64,000 nucleotides of DNA from Sulfitobacter pontiacus (GCF_040790665.1 NZ_CP160849.1:744001-808000), one strand, 5' to 3'. Positions 27,091 through 35,634 are shown, counted from the first letter of the stretch. Notes: generated by a model not told the origin, from the letters alone. Program-made: numbers and translations.

Positions 27091-27408
27091 ATGCCCGCTT
27101 TCCCGCTCTCTACCCCACCCCGACCGCCTCGCGGTGCCAACAGCAGCAAGGCCCCGCGCGCGCAGGCTGATCCCGCCCCCCTCCCGGCCGAGGATTTGAC
27201 CGCGGCCCGTGATCTGGTCGCCCGTGGTTGCTATGCCCAAGCACTGGTGCTTGCTGGCGCGCTAGAACGTCTGCACGGGCCCCATGATGCGCTAACCCAG
27301 ATCGCCGCTGATTGCCGCGCCCATCTGGATGTGACTCAGGATACTGCCGTCGCGATCGACACCGGCGGCATGGGTGCGCACACCCCGCCGCTGCGCCGAT
27401 CGGGCTAG
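27091..27408 (+). CDS. Conserved hypothetical protein upstream of mipZ
   Basis: A 105-residue protein with a proline-rich basic start (PLSTPPRPPRGANSSKAPR) and a helical core AEDLTAARDLVARGCYAQALVLAGALERLHG, a pattern like one tetratricopeptide-type helical pair. GAAAGG lies well placed before the ATG. The coding evidence is only moderate. It is 155 bases upstream of mipZ on the same strand. Function unknown. Confidence 0.6.
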   Translation: MPAFPLSTPPRPPRGANSSKAPRAQADPAPLPAEDLTAARDLVARGCYAQALVLAGALERLHGPHDALTQIAADCRAHLDVTQDTAVAIDTGGMGAHTPPLRRSG

Positions 27409-27563
27409 TAGGCACTGCGCTTGCACGGCGCGTTCCTGCGGGTGAATTTCGCAACAATAACCACAATCTAGAGCCACAAACGCTTTCAAAAGCGCCATCG
27501 CTGCCATATGGTTTTTCCCAATGTGACCCCGATAAAAACGGGGAGTGAAAGGGACAAAAGGCA

Positions 27564-28373
27564 ATGGCGCATATCATCGTCGTCGGGAATGAAAAAGGCG
27601 GGGCGGGGAAATCCACCGTTTCGATGCATGTGGCAACAGCCCTTGCACGGATGGGGCATAAGACCAGCGTGCTGGATCTGGACCTGCGCCAGCGCACCTT
27701 CGGGCGCTATGTCGACAACCGTAAATCCTTCCTCGCCAGTGCCGAGCTTGACCTCCCCTCGCCCGAGATGCACGAATTGCCAGAGATCGAGGCAAGCAGC
27801 CTGCAGCCCGGCGAAAACATCTACGACCATCGCCTCAGCGCCGCCGTGGCAGAGCTTGAACCGACGTCCGATTTCATCCTGATCGACTGCCCGGGGTCCC
27901 ACACCCGTCTCAGCCAGGTGGCACATTCGCTAGCCGACACGCTAATCACGCCGCTGAACGACAGCTTTATCGATTTCGATCTGCTGGCGCGCACCGATGC
28001 TATGGGCGACAAGATCACCGGCCCTTCCTTCTATTCCGAAATGGTCTGGAACGCGCGGCAGTTGCGGGCTCAGGCGGGCCTCGCCCCAATCGACTGGATC
28101 GTCGTGCGCAACCGCATGGGCGCGCAGCGCATGGTGAACAAGGACAAGATGGAACGCGCCATCGCCAACCTGAGCAAACGCATCGGGTTCCGCATTGCCC
28201 CCGGTTTTAACGAACGCGTCATCTTCCGCGAGCTTTTCCCCCGTGGCCTGACCCTGCTCGACCTCAAGGATATCGGCGTCAAGCAGCTGAACATTTCGAA
28301 TGTCGCGGCACGGCAAGAGCTGCGCGACCTGATGAAAGCGCTGGACCTACCCGGCGTCGACATCAACTTTTGA
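27564..28373 (+). CDS. mipZ: Division-plane positioning ATPase MipZ (ParA family)
   Basis: A 269-residue ParA-superfamily ATPase that in alphaproteobacteria forms a gradient from ParB at the poles and inhibits FtsZ away from midcell. The deviant Walker A is GNEKGGAGKST (7-17, signature lysine K10 and catalytic-loop lysine K16); LDLDLRQRTFGRYVDNR is the switch I region and ILIDCPGSHTRLSQ the Walker B/switch II. These, rather than generic ParA motifs, point to MipZ. Its partner parB is not in the window. Confidence 0.93.
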   Translation: MAHIIVVGNEKGGAGKSTVSMHVATALARMGHKTSVLDLDLRQRTFGRYVDNRKSFLASAELDLPSPEMHELPEIEASSLQPGENIYDHRLSAAVAELEPTSDFILIDCPGSHTRLSQVAHSLADTLITPLNDSFIDFDLLARTDAMGDKITGPSFYSEMVWNARQLRAQAGLAPIDWIVVRNRMGAQRMVNKDKMERAIANLSKRIGFRIAPGFNERVIFRELFPRGLTLLDLKDIGVKQLNISNVAARQELRDLMKALDLPGVDINF

Positions 28374-28383
28374 ACCTGCGCGC

Positions 28384-28399
28384 GGGGGCATGTGCCCCC
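28384..28399. terminator. Short G/C hairpin after mipZ
   Basis: GGGGGCA pairs with TGCCCCC around TG, 10 bases past the mipZ stop. Likely part of transcription termination between convergent mipZ and the MarR gene, though no T-run follows. Confidence 0.5.
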
Positions 28400-28400
28400 G

Positions 28401-28446
28401 GTCGCCCTCCCCGTCGCCCTCCCCGTCGCCCTCCCCGTCGCCCTCC
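28401..28446 (+). repeat. 12-base tandem repeat
   Basis: The unit GTCGCCCTCCCC occurs about 3.8 times in a row between mipZ and the MarR gene. It is non-coding and probably prone to slippage. No protein repeat is encoded. Confidence 0.9.
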
Positions 28447-28466
28447 GCCCTCCCGACAGCCCGCTG

Positions 28467-28913
28467 TCAGCCCACGCTGCCCTGTCCCGCCGCCAGTTTG
28501 ACCAGCAACCGCTTCAGCGTCTCCCGCTCCGCCGCCGTTAAATCCGCCGTCAGACGCGCGTCATAGGCCTTTGCCACCTCGTAAAGATGCTCATAGGCCG
28601 CGCGCCCCTGTGTCGTCAGCGACAGCATCTCGGTCCGCCGGTCCTGATCCCCGCGCAGCCGCGTGACGAACCGCCGCTCTGTCAGCTTTTGCACCGCACG
28701 GCTGATCTTGGTTTTATGCATATTCGCCCGCTGCCCGATATCGCTGGCCGTCATCTCGCCATAAAGCCCCAGATGAAACAGCACACGCCACTCGGTCCGC
28801 AGCATCCCGTAGCGATCTTTATAGGTGCGCTGAAACGCCAGACTGCTCGCTTCCGCTGCCTGGTTTAGAAGGTAGGGCAGGAAATGGGTCAGCTCGAAAT
28901 TCTGGTCTGGCAT
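28467..28913 (-). CDS. MarR-family transcriptional regulator
   Basis: A 148-residue winged-helix regulator. The DNA-binding part is GEMTASDIGQRANMHKTKISRAVQKL (about 50-75) followed by the wing FVTRLRGDQDRRTEMLSLT. It is divergent from fahA with 99 bases between starts, and that gap holds a TAGTTACA-type motif repeated upstream of the next gene. By position it probably controls fahA and aromatic amino acid breakdown, as HmgR/HpaR-type MarR proteins do, but this is inferred. Confidence 0.9.
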   Translation of the reverse strand: MPDQNFELTHFLPYLLNQAAEASSLAFQRTYKDRYGMLRTEWRVLFHLGLYGEMTASDIGQRANMHKTKISRAVQKLTERRFVTRLRGDQDRRTEMLSLTTQGRAAYEHLYEVAKAYDARLTADLTAAERETLKRLLVKLAAGQGSVG

Positions 28914-28928
28914 CAGGGCAATCGCTTG

Positions 28929-28950
28929 TTAGTTACACAAAGGACTATTA
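28929..28950. promoter_or_regulatory. Candidate MarR operator upstream of fahA
   Basis: TTAGTTACA, six bases, then ACTA: the arms TAGT and ACTA form an inverted repeat at 28930-28947. The same TAGTTACA 8-mer is at 30444-30451. The site lies between the divergent MarR gene and fahA starts. Confidence 0.45.
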
Positions 28951-29012
28951 CCAACGAAGCAGATTTTGCAAGGTAGCTTTCCCGCACCCGCAGCGACACG
29001 CAAGGAACACCG

Positions 29013-30266
29013 ATGACATTGCTGACCTCTTGGGTTGAAAGCGCGAACAGCGCCGACACCGACTTCCCGCTCAACAACCTGCCGTACGGTGTGTTTTCCA
29101 CCGACACGCTCGAACCGCGCTGTGGCGTGGCGATCGGGGATATGGTGCTCGACATGGCCGCGGTAGAGGCCGAAGACCTGATCCTGCTCCACTTCGATCC
29201 TGTCTTCGATGTGCCCTATTGGAATGACGTCATGGATCTGGGCCCCGACGCATGGGCCACCCTGCGCGACCGCCTGACCGACCTGCTGGCAACCGGCAGC
29301 CCCGACCAGGCCAAGGTCGCCCCGCATCTTGTCCCCATTGCTGACATCCGCCTGCACATGCCGATTGTCGTCTCGGAATACACCGATTTCTACGCGGGCC
29401 GGCACCATGCCACCAACGTCGGCACCATGTTTCGGGGCGCGGAAAACGCGCTGCCCCCGAACTGGCTGCATATGCCCATCGGATACAACGGTCGCGCCTC
29501 GACCGTTGTCGTCTCTGGTACCGACATCCGGCGGCCCAACGGGCAAATCAAACCGGCGGAAGCCGAGACCCCGCATTTCGGCCCCAGCCAGCGCCTTGAT
29601 ATCGAGCTCGAGATGGGGGCTATCGTCGGCACCTCCACCGATATGGGCGACACCCCCAGCGTGGCCGAAGCGGACGAGATGATCTTTGGCTATGTGCTGC
29701 TGAACGATTGGTCCGCGCGCGACATTCAAGCGTGGGAGTATCAACCGCTCGGGCCGTTTCAGGCCAAGGCCTTCGCCACCAGCATCTCTCCGTGGATCGT
29801 GACGAAAGCGGCGCTTGAACCCTTCCGCGCCTCCACGCCCGAGCGCGAGGTTGATCTGCTGCCCTATCTGGCAGAGCCGAAACCGATGCTCTACGACATT
29901 GACCTATCTGTGATCATTCAGCCCGATGGCGGCGAACAACAGGTCATCGCGCGTACCAATTACAACACGATGTATTATTCCGCCCCGCAACAACTGGCGC
30001 ATCACGCGGCGTCGGGCTGCGCGATGAACGCGGGCGATCTGCTCGGCTCCGGCACCATATCCGGCCCCGACAAAGATGCCCGCGGCAGCCTGCTCGAACT
30101 CAGCTGGGGCGGCGCGGAACCGATCGCGCTGAACGATGGCACCACCCGCAGCTTTGTGCAGGACGGGGATACGATGATCCTGACCGGCCACGCCGCAGGC
30201 GACGGGTATCGCATCGGCTTCGGGGCTTGCGCCGGTACGATCCTCCTCGCGAAACCCACGCCATAA
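29013..30266 (+). CDS. fahA: Fumarylacetoacetase
   Basis: A 417-residue hydrolase splitting fumarylacetoacetate to fumarate and acetoacetate, the last step of tyrosine catabolism through homogentisate. An N-terminal SH3-like domain (about 1-115) is followed by the FAH fold with YTDFYAGRHHATNVGTMFR (metal Asp and catalytic His), DIELEMGAIVGTSTDMG, and LNDWSARDIQAWEYQPLGPFQAK. AAGGAA precedes the ATG. No hmgA or maiA is adjacent. It is followed at once by repeat copy 2. Confidence 0.95.
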   Translation: MTLLTSWVESANSADTDFPLNNLPYGVFSTDTLEPRCGVAIGDMVLDMAAVEAEDLILLHFDPVFDVPYWNDVMDLGPDAWATLRDRLTDLLATGSPDQAKVAPHLVPIADIRLHMPIVVSEYTDFYAGRHHATNVGTMFRGAENALPPNWLHMPIGYNGRASTVVVSGTDIRRPNGQIKPAEAETPHFGPSQRLDIELEMGAIVGTSTDMGDTPSVAEADEMIFGYVLLNDWSARDIQAWEYQPLGPFQAKAFATSISPWIVTKAALEPFRASTPEREVDLLPYLAEPKPMLYDIDLSVIIQPDGGEQQVIARTNYNTMYYSAPQQLAHHAASGCAMNAGDLLGSGTISGPDKDARGSLLELSWGGAEPIALNDGTTRSFVQDGDTMILTGHAAGDGYRIGFGACAGTILLAKPTP

Positions 30267-30314
30267 CCGCGCTTCATTTTGCCAGATAAACTCCCGCCGG
30301 AGGCGCCCAACAGC
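30267..30314 (+). repeat. Dispersed intergenic repeat, copy 2
   Basis: CCGCGCTTCATTTTGCCA, GATAAA, then CTCCCGCCGGAG and GGCGCC start straight after the fahA TAA. The match to the copy after ffh (22557) is almost complete over about 40 bases and in the same orientation relative to the upstream gene. Confidence 0.75.
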
Positions 30315-30442
30315 ACGCCACGGGTCGCGCGTCTGATCCTGAACCGGGTCGGGCGCGCAGTGCGTTTTGCGCAAACCCCGGTGACCGCCGCTGCTGTGGG
30401 TTGACGCACCGCCGCGCAATGCTTGAAACTCTGTGATACATG

Positions 30443-30460
30443 CTAGTTACATTTCTAGTC
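30443..30460 (+). promoter_or_regulatory. TAGTTACA motif upstream of the solute-binding protein gene
   Basis: CTAGTTACATTTCTAGTC carries CTAG arms around eight bases and shares TAGTTACA with the site before fahA. It lies 108 bases before the start codon. It could bind the same MarR protein, linking the two genes. Inferred. Confidence 0.4.
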
Positions 30461-30567
30461 AATAAACGCAGCAAAGCTGCATCACCGCAAAGCATCCAGC
30501 GCCTGTGCTTGTGCTTCGTATCCGCCGCCCGAACCACAGGGGCAGCACCCGACCAGAGAGGAAGATC

Positions 30568-32235
30568 ATGACGTTCTTAACCCGTACCGGCACCCCCTTA
30601 CCCGCCGCCATTCACGCCTCTGCCGAAGCTGCCAAACGCGATCCGGTCAACCGACGCGAGTTTCTGGCCCTCGCCAGCGCCTTTGGGGCCACGGCGACAA
30701 CCGCCTATGCGATGATCGGCATGGCAGCGCCCGCTCATGCGGCCGCGCATAAATCCGGCGGCACCGTACGGATGCAGATGGAGGTCCGCGCGTTGAAAGA
30801 CCCGCGCACCTACGACTGGTCGCAGATCGCCAACATCACCCGTGGCTGGCTTGAATATCTCGCGATCTGGGAGAATGACGGCACCTTCACCCCCGCGTTG
30901 CTCGAAAGCTGGGAGATCAACGAAGACGCCACCGAATATGTGCTGAATGTGCGAAAAGGTGTCACGTGGAACGATGGCACGCCCTTCACCGCCAACGATG
31001 TGGCGCGCAACATCACGGGCTGGTGCGATAAATCGGTCGAGGGCAACTCGATGGCCGGGCGCTTTGCCACGCTGATCGACGAGGACTCCGGTCAGGCGAT
31101 CGAAGGCGCGATCACCGTGGTGGATGACCATACGGTCAAGCTGTCGCTGCCCCGCCCCGACATCACCCTGATCCCCGGCATGGCCGATTATCCCGCTGCC
31201 ATCGTCCCCGAAGGGTTTGATCCGGAAACGATGCTCGACAACCCTGTCGGCACCGGCGCCTACCTGCCCGAATCTGTCGAAGTCGGGATCAAGGCCGTGT
31301 TGGTCAAGAACCCCGACCACACGTGGTGGGGCACCGAGGTCTACGGCGGGCCCTATATCGACCGGCTGGAATACATCGACTACGGCACTGACCCTTCGGC
31401 CTTTGTCGCCGCTGCCGAAGCAGAAGAGATCGACGCCACCTATTCCATCGAGGGTGAATTCATCGACGTGTTCAGCACGCTGGACGGCTGGAACCAGAAC
31501 GAAATCGCCACGGGTGCGACTATTGTGATACGCCCCAACCAACTGGCCGAGGTGGATGGCAAGACACCCTATGCCGATGCGCGTGTCCGCCGGGCGCTGG
31601 CCATGGCGGTCGATAACGCCGTGCTGCTTGAACTGGGCTATGCCGGTCGCGGGCTGGTGGCCGAAAACCACCATGTCGGCCCGATGCACCCCGAATATGC
31701 CGAGCTTCCCCCGCGCGAGGCGGACCCCGAAGGTGCCCGCGCCCTGATGGAAGAGGCCGGCATGGCCGACTACGAACACGAGCTGTTTTCCATCGACGAC
31801 GCATGGCGCAAGGACACCACAGATGCCGTCGCCGCACAGTTGCGCGACGCTGGCATCAAGGTGAAACGCACGATCCTGCCGGGGTCGACCTTCTGGAACG
31901 ACTGGACGAAATACCCCTTCTCCTCGACCAACTGGAACGCGCGCCCGCTGGGTGTGCAGATCTGGGCGCTGGCCTATCGCTCGGGCGAGGCATGGAACGA
32001 ATTTGGCTGGTCCAACCCCGAATTCGACGCCCTCCTGACCGAGGCCCTGTCGGTCGCCGATGTCGAAAAACGTCGCGCACTGATGGCCAAGGGCGAAGCG
32101 CTGATCCAGAACGAAGGCGTCACGATCCAGCCTTACTGGCGCTCGCTTTATAACCACACCCGCGAAGGGCTGGTCGGGGCCGGTCACCACATCGGCTTTG
32201 AGTACCACCCCGCGCGGATGGCCTGGACGTCGTAA
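30568..32235 (+). CDS. Tat-exported ABC transporter solute-binding protein (SBP_bac_5)
   Basis: A 555-residue periplasmic protein of the peptide/nickel-binding family 5. The signal has a Tat motif RREFLALASAFG (29-40) and a likely cleavage after AHA near residue 59. The mature protein has the cluster 5 pattern LLESWEINEDATEYVLNVRK, WNDGTPFTANDVARN and YADARVRRALAMAVDN. No permease or ATPase gene is nearby, so this is an orphan binding protein that would use a transporter encoded elsewhere. The start is ATG 30568 after GAGAGGAAG; the frame is open to 30505. The ligand cannot be read; peptides are common for this family. Confidence 0.88.
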   Translation: MTFLTRTGTPLPAAIHASAEAAKRDPVNRREFLALASAFGATATTAYAMIGMAAPAHAAAHKSGGTVRMQMEVRALKDPRTYDWSQIANITRGWLEYLAIWENDGTFTPALLESWEINEDATEYVLNVRKGVTWNDGTPFTANDVARNITGWCDKSVEGNSMAGRFATLIDEDSGQAIEGAITVVDDHTVKLSLPRPDITLIPGMADYPAAIVPEGFDPETMLDNPVGTGAYLPESVEVGIKAVLVKNPDHTWWGTEVYGGPYIDRLEYIDYGTDPSAFVAAAEAEEIDATYSIEGEFIDVFSTLDGWNQNEIATGATIVIRPNQLAEVDGKTPYADARVRRALAMAVDNAVLLELGYAGRGLVAENHHVGPMHPEYAELPPREADPEGARALMEEAGMADYEHELFSIDDAWRKDTTDAVAAQLRDAGIKVKRTILPGSTFWNDWTKYPFSSTNWNARPLGVQIWALAYRSGEAWNEFGWSNPEFDALLTEALSVADVEKRRALMAKGEALIQNEGVTIQPYWRSLYNHTREGLVGAGHHIGFEYHPARMAWTS

Positions 32236-32260
32236 ACAAGAGTTTGCCATTCCCAAAACG

Positions 32261-32290
32261 AAAGGGCCGCGTCAGACGCGGCCCTTTTTT
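32261..32290. terminator. Bidirectional terminator
   Basis: AAAGGGCCGCGT pairs with ACGCGGCCCTTT around CAG, followed by a T-run; it lies between the convergent solute-binding gene and dctM-type gene. Confidence 0.88.
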
Positions 32291-32312
32291 CATGTCACAG
32301 CGCTGTGCCCTG

Positions 32313-33629
32313 TCAGGGCAGCAGGAACAGCGTGATCGCGGGGAACATCACCAGAATGATCACCCGCACGATGTCGGAGCCGACAAAATACATCACGGCC
32401 TTATAGGTCTCTGTCATCGGAGTTTCACGGTCCATCGAGTTGATGATGAACAGGTTCATCCCCACCGGTGGCGTGATCAGACCGACCTCGACCACGATCA
32501 GCACAAGGATGCCGAACCAGATCGCCAGATGCTCTGTGCTCATCCCGAAATCCATCGCCGAGATCACGGGGAAAAAGATCGGCACTGTCAGCAGGATCAT
32601 CGACAGGCTGTCCATCAGGCAGCCGAAAACGAGGTAGAAGACAAGGATCACGACCAACACGAACCACGGGCTATAGCCCTGCCCCACGACCCAGTCAGCC
32701 ATGAACTGCGGCACGCCCGACAGGGCCAGAAAGCCGTTATAGAACCCTGCCCCCAGCACGATGAAAAAGATCATCCCCGTGGTTTTGGCCGTGCCTATCA
32801 GGCTTTCGCGCAAGACCGCCCAGTTCAGACTACCCGCCAGCAACGCCGCCAGACCGGTGCCCGCAGCGCCCACAGCAGCGCCTTCGGTCGGGGTGAACCA
32901 CCCCAGATAGATGCCGCCCACGACGACGAAAAAGATCACCAGCACCGGCCATGTATTCGCCAGCGCCTTGAAGCGGTCCCCCATGGGCACCGCAGGGCGC
33001 ACGCCCGCGGATTTGGGGTTCAGACGCACATAGATCGAGATCGTGATAACATAGCCGATGGCCGCCAGCACACCGGGCAGGAAGGCCGCCAGAAACAGCT
33101 TGGCGATATTCTGTTCTGTCAGGATCGCATAGATCACCAGAATGACCGACGGCGGGATCAGGATGCCCAATGTCCCCCCCGCGGCCAGTGTCGCGGTGGA
33201 AAACCCGCCGGAATAGCCATAGCGGCGCAGCTCGGGCAGCGCGACCTTCGACATGGTCGCCGCTGTCGCCAGCGAGCTGCCGCAGATCGCGCCAAAGCCC
33301 GCGCAGGCCCCCACGGCCGCCATCGCCACACCACCGCGACGATGCCCCAAAAAGCTCTCTGCCGCTTTGAACAGGGCTTGGCTCATCCCCGATAGGGTCG
33401 CGAATTGGCCCATCAGCAGGAACATGGGAATGATGCTCAGCGAATAGCTGGAAAACGTTGTGTAGGTCTCGGACTTGAGCTTTGACAGCAGCGGCGTGGG
33501 GTTGCCCCCCATCGCCAGATACCAGCCGCCAAACCCGCACAGCAGCATCGCCAGACCGATAGGGGCGCGCAAAAAGATCATCAGCAGCAGCACCGGAAAG
33601 GACCAGAAGCCCAGTTCTAGGTTGGTCAT
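32313..33629 (-). CDS. TRAP transporter large permease (DctM type)
   Basis: A 438-residue membrane protein with about 12 helices, the ion-coupled channel of a tripartite ATP-independent periplasmic transporter. Motifs include GFGAICGSSLATAATMSKVALPELRRYGY, GGTLGILIPPSVILVIYAILTE and GLITPPVGMNLFIINS. It lies one base after the small permease stop and ends in the terminator at 32261-32290. TRAP systems import organic acids with Na+; this substrate is unknown. Confidence 0.93.
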   Translation of the reverse strand: MTNLELGFWSFPVLLLMIFLRAPIGLAMLLCGFGGWYLAMGGNPTPLLSKLKSETYTTFSSYSLSIIPMFLLMGQFATLSGMSQALFKAAESFLGHRRGGVAMAAVGACAGFGAICGSSLATAATMSKVALPELRRYGYSGGFSTATLAAGGTLGILIPPSVILVIYAILTEQNIAKLFLAAFLPGVLAAIGYVITISIYVRLNPKSAGVRPAVPMGDRFKALANTWPVLVIFFVVVGGIYLGWFTPTEGAAVGAAGTGLAALLAGSLNWAVLRESLIGTAKTTGMIFFIVLGAGFYNGFLALSGVPQFMADWVVGQGYSPWFVLVVILVFYLVFGCLMDSLSMILLTVPIFFPVISAMDFGMSTEHLAIWFGILVLIVVEVGLITPPVGMNLFIINSMDRETPMTETYKAVMYFVGSDIVRVIILVMFPAITLFLLP

Positions 33630-33630
33630 C

Positions 33631-34212
33631 TTAATGGGCCCCTTGTTCGCTGGGAAGAATATCGGTGCCGCGGATCGCCTCTATCACGCGGATCACGGCG
33701 CAATAGACGGACACAACACTGGCAATCACGCCGGACGCAAAGCTGGCGGCATAGGCCCACCACACCGGAAATTGCAGGAACAATGTCGTCTCGCCATTGC
33801 CAAGATAGCGTTGCATCCCCTCGTAGAGACGCCAGATGATCAGCACGATCACCGCGGCCAGAACGACCTCCCAAAAGGCCATGATCCAACGGTTCACCCG
33901 CGCCGGCAGGAAAGAGGTAAACACATCCACCGTGGCATGGGCGCCGTAATACTGGCAGATCGGCAGGAACGAGAAGATGGCGAAGGCGACCCCCGCCTCG
34001 AGCAATTCATAATTGCCGTTGATCTCGCCGATGCCCATGTCAATCAGCCCCTGCGACAGGCCGGTCAGCTTCGCCTGAAAGAAGGGGCTATGCAGCATCT
34101 TGTTGACCGTGCGCCCGATGATAGAGGCCGTGGTCATCAGCACCAGTGCCATCAGCACCAGCCCTCCGATCACGGCGGTAAAGCGGGCAAGAAAATATAT
34201 CAGCCGACGCAT
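33631..34212 (-). CDS. TRAP transporter small permease (DctQ type)
   Basis: A 193-residue four-helix membrane protein (first helix about 9-29, then 60-80, 100-120, 145-165) that stabilises the large permease. The family pattern LLEAGVAFAIFSFLPICQYYGAHATVDVF, with the tryptophan-bearing loop, is present. It is separated from the binding-protein gene by a hairpin. Confidence 0.9.
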   Translation of the reverse strand: MRRLIYFLARFTAVIGGLVLMALVLMTTASIIGRTVNKMLHSPFFQAKLTGLSQGLIDMGIGEINGNYELLEAGVAFAIFSFLPICQYYGAHATVDVFTSFLPARVNRWIMAFWEVVLAAVIVLIIWRLYEGMQRYLGNGETTLFLQFPVWWAYAASFASGVIASVVSVYCAVIRVIEAIRGTDILPSEQGAH

Positions 34213-34257
34213 GGTTCTCTCAATCTTGTCTAGGTATTTTGGGGTGTATCAAGCAAT

Positions 34258-34291
34258 CAGGCCCGCGGCGCAGGGATGCACCGCGGGCCTG
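34258..34291 (-). other. Hairpin between dctP and dctQ-type genes
   Basis: CAGGCCCGCGG pairs with CCGCGGGCCTG around a 12-base loop, 17 bases past the binding-protein stop. There is no T-run, so it probably protects the upstream message or gives partial termination, raising the binding protein over the permeases. Confidence 0.7.
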
Positions 34292-34307
34292 CTATCGTCG
34301 TCAGGAA

Positions 34308-35342
34308 TTATTTGCCGTAGGCATCCATCAATTCACGCGCCTCATTGATCAGCGCCTGACCGTCGATGCCCTTGCTGTCCATATCGGCAATCCAGCTGTC
34401 GTAGATCGGCTGCGACGCATCGCGCCAGACCTGGGTCTCTTCTTCGTTCAGCTCGACAATGTTGTTGCCCAGATCAACCGCGACCTGACGCGCGGGGCCA
34501 TCGGCATCCGCCTGTGTGCCCCCCGCAAAGACCGAGAATTCCAGACCGGAGTTTTCATCCAGAACCTTTTTCAGCTCGTCCGACAGCCCGTCATAACGGT
34601 CCTTGTTCATCGCCAGCACGAAGGTCAGCGTATAAAGTGCGGCACCGTCAAATTCGGTGTGGTTCTTCACCAGTTCCGGCACTTTCAACGATGGCGTCAC
34701 TTCCCACGGGATCGTGGTGCCATCGATCACGCCCTTGGACAGACCTTCGGGAATCGCCGGAACCGGCATGCCCACTGGCGTCGCGCCGGTAATCTCGAGC
34801 AGCTGGTTCACCAGACGCGACCCGCCGCGAATCTTCAGACCCTGCATATCGTCGGGCGACCGCACTTCGGTGTTGGTGTGCAGCATGCCGGGGCCGTGAA
34901 CCCAAGTGCCCAGAATATGTACGTCCTTGAACTCGGTGTCTTTCATATGCTTTTCGAACATCTGCCAATAGGCAGAGCTCGCCGCGCGGGCGTCGGTGAC
35001 CATAAAGGGCAGCTCGAACACTTCGGTCGTGGGATAGCGACCGGGGGTATAGCCCACCACGGTCCAGACGATATCGGCCACACCGTCAATCGCCTGATCC
35101 ATCAGCTCAGGTGGCTTCCCGCCAAGCTGCATGGAGGGGTAGCGTTCAATCTTGATCTTGTTGTCGCTGGCGGCTTCGACCTTATCGGCCCAGACATCCA
35201 GAATAAGTTTGGGCACATTGGCCTGTGGCGGCAGGAACTGGTGCATGCGCAGGGTAACCTCTTGCGCCATCGCGCCGGTCGCGCTCATGCCAACGGCAAG
35301 GGCCGCACCCGCGATCCCCATCAGGGTTCTTCTCATCATCAT
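34308..35342 (-). CDS. TRAP transporter solute-binding protein (DctP type)
   Basis: A 344-residue periplasmic protein with a Sec signal peptide cut near GAMAQ (residues 24-27). The conserved ligand-carboxylate arginine is in LKIRGGSRLVNQLLE. Other family segments are ELPFMVTDARAASSAYW and HTNTEVRSPDDMQGLKIRGG. GGGAG lies six bases before the ATG. It leads the operon binding protein-small permease-large permease. No adjacent enzyme hints at the ligand. Confidence 0.92.
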   Translation of the reverse strand: MMMRRTLMGIAGAALAVGMSATGAMAQEVTLRMHQFLPPQANVPKLILDVWADKVEAASDNKIKIERYPSMQLGGKPPELMDQAIDGVADIVWTVVGYTPGRYPTTEVFELPFMVTDARAASSAYWQMFEKHMKDTEFKDVHILGTWVHGPGMLHTNTEVRSPDDMQGLKIRGGSRLVNQLLEITGATPVGMPVPAIPEGLSKGVIDGTTIPWEVTPSLKVPELVKNHTEFDGAALYTLTFVLAMNKDRYDGLSDELKKVLDENSGLEFSVFAGGTQADADGPARQVAVDLGNNIVELNEEETQVWRDASQPIYDSWIADMDSKGIDGQALINEARELMDAYGK

Positions 35343-35508
35343 TCTAATCTCCCGTGTTCAGTCAAAACGGACCGCTCTGTTGCCGAGCAGTTCCGAGCCT
35401 TTAGCTGAGTGACACTCTGACACCAGCGACAGGGGATTATCAATCACCTCCGGTACAAGCGGATGAAAAACACGCAGCTCGGGAACACCAGCGCAGCACG
35501 CGCCAGAC

Positions 35509-35524
35509 GGTGTTGAACAACACC
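35509..35524. promoter_or_regulatory. Palindrome between the tRNA and the TRAP binding-protein gene
   Basis: GGTGTTG and CAACACC are perfect arms around AA, about 170 bases upstream of the binding-protein start and 33 bases past the tRNA. It could be an operator for the TRAP operon or part of the tRNA terminator. Confidence 0.4.
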
Positions 35525-35557
35525 TATCATGCAAAGGTCATGTGTGTGGGGGGGAGA

Positions 35558-35634
<77 letters not shown>

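Larger units (their letters stand above)
30267..30567 (+). other. Gene-free stretch between fahA and the solute-binding gene
   Basis: About 300 bases without a gene. From left to right there is the repeat copy 2, a G/C-rich stretch, and from 30420 an A/T-richer stretch containing CTAGTTACATTTCTAGTC (30443-30460) that should include the promoter of the solute-binding protein gene. Confidence 0.5.

Noticed and set aside
28401-28446. CRISPR-like repeats
   Set aside because: The units are contiguous 12-mers with no spacers and no cas gene is present.
32313-35342. A frameshift between the TRAP permease genes
   Set aside because: The one-base gap between the small and large permease genes is normal coupling; both frames are full length.
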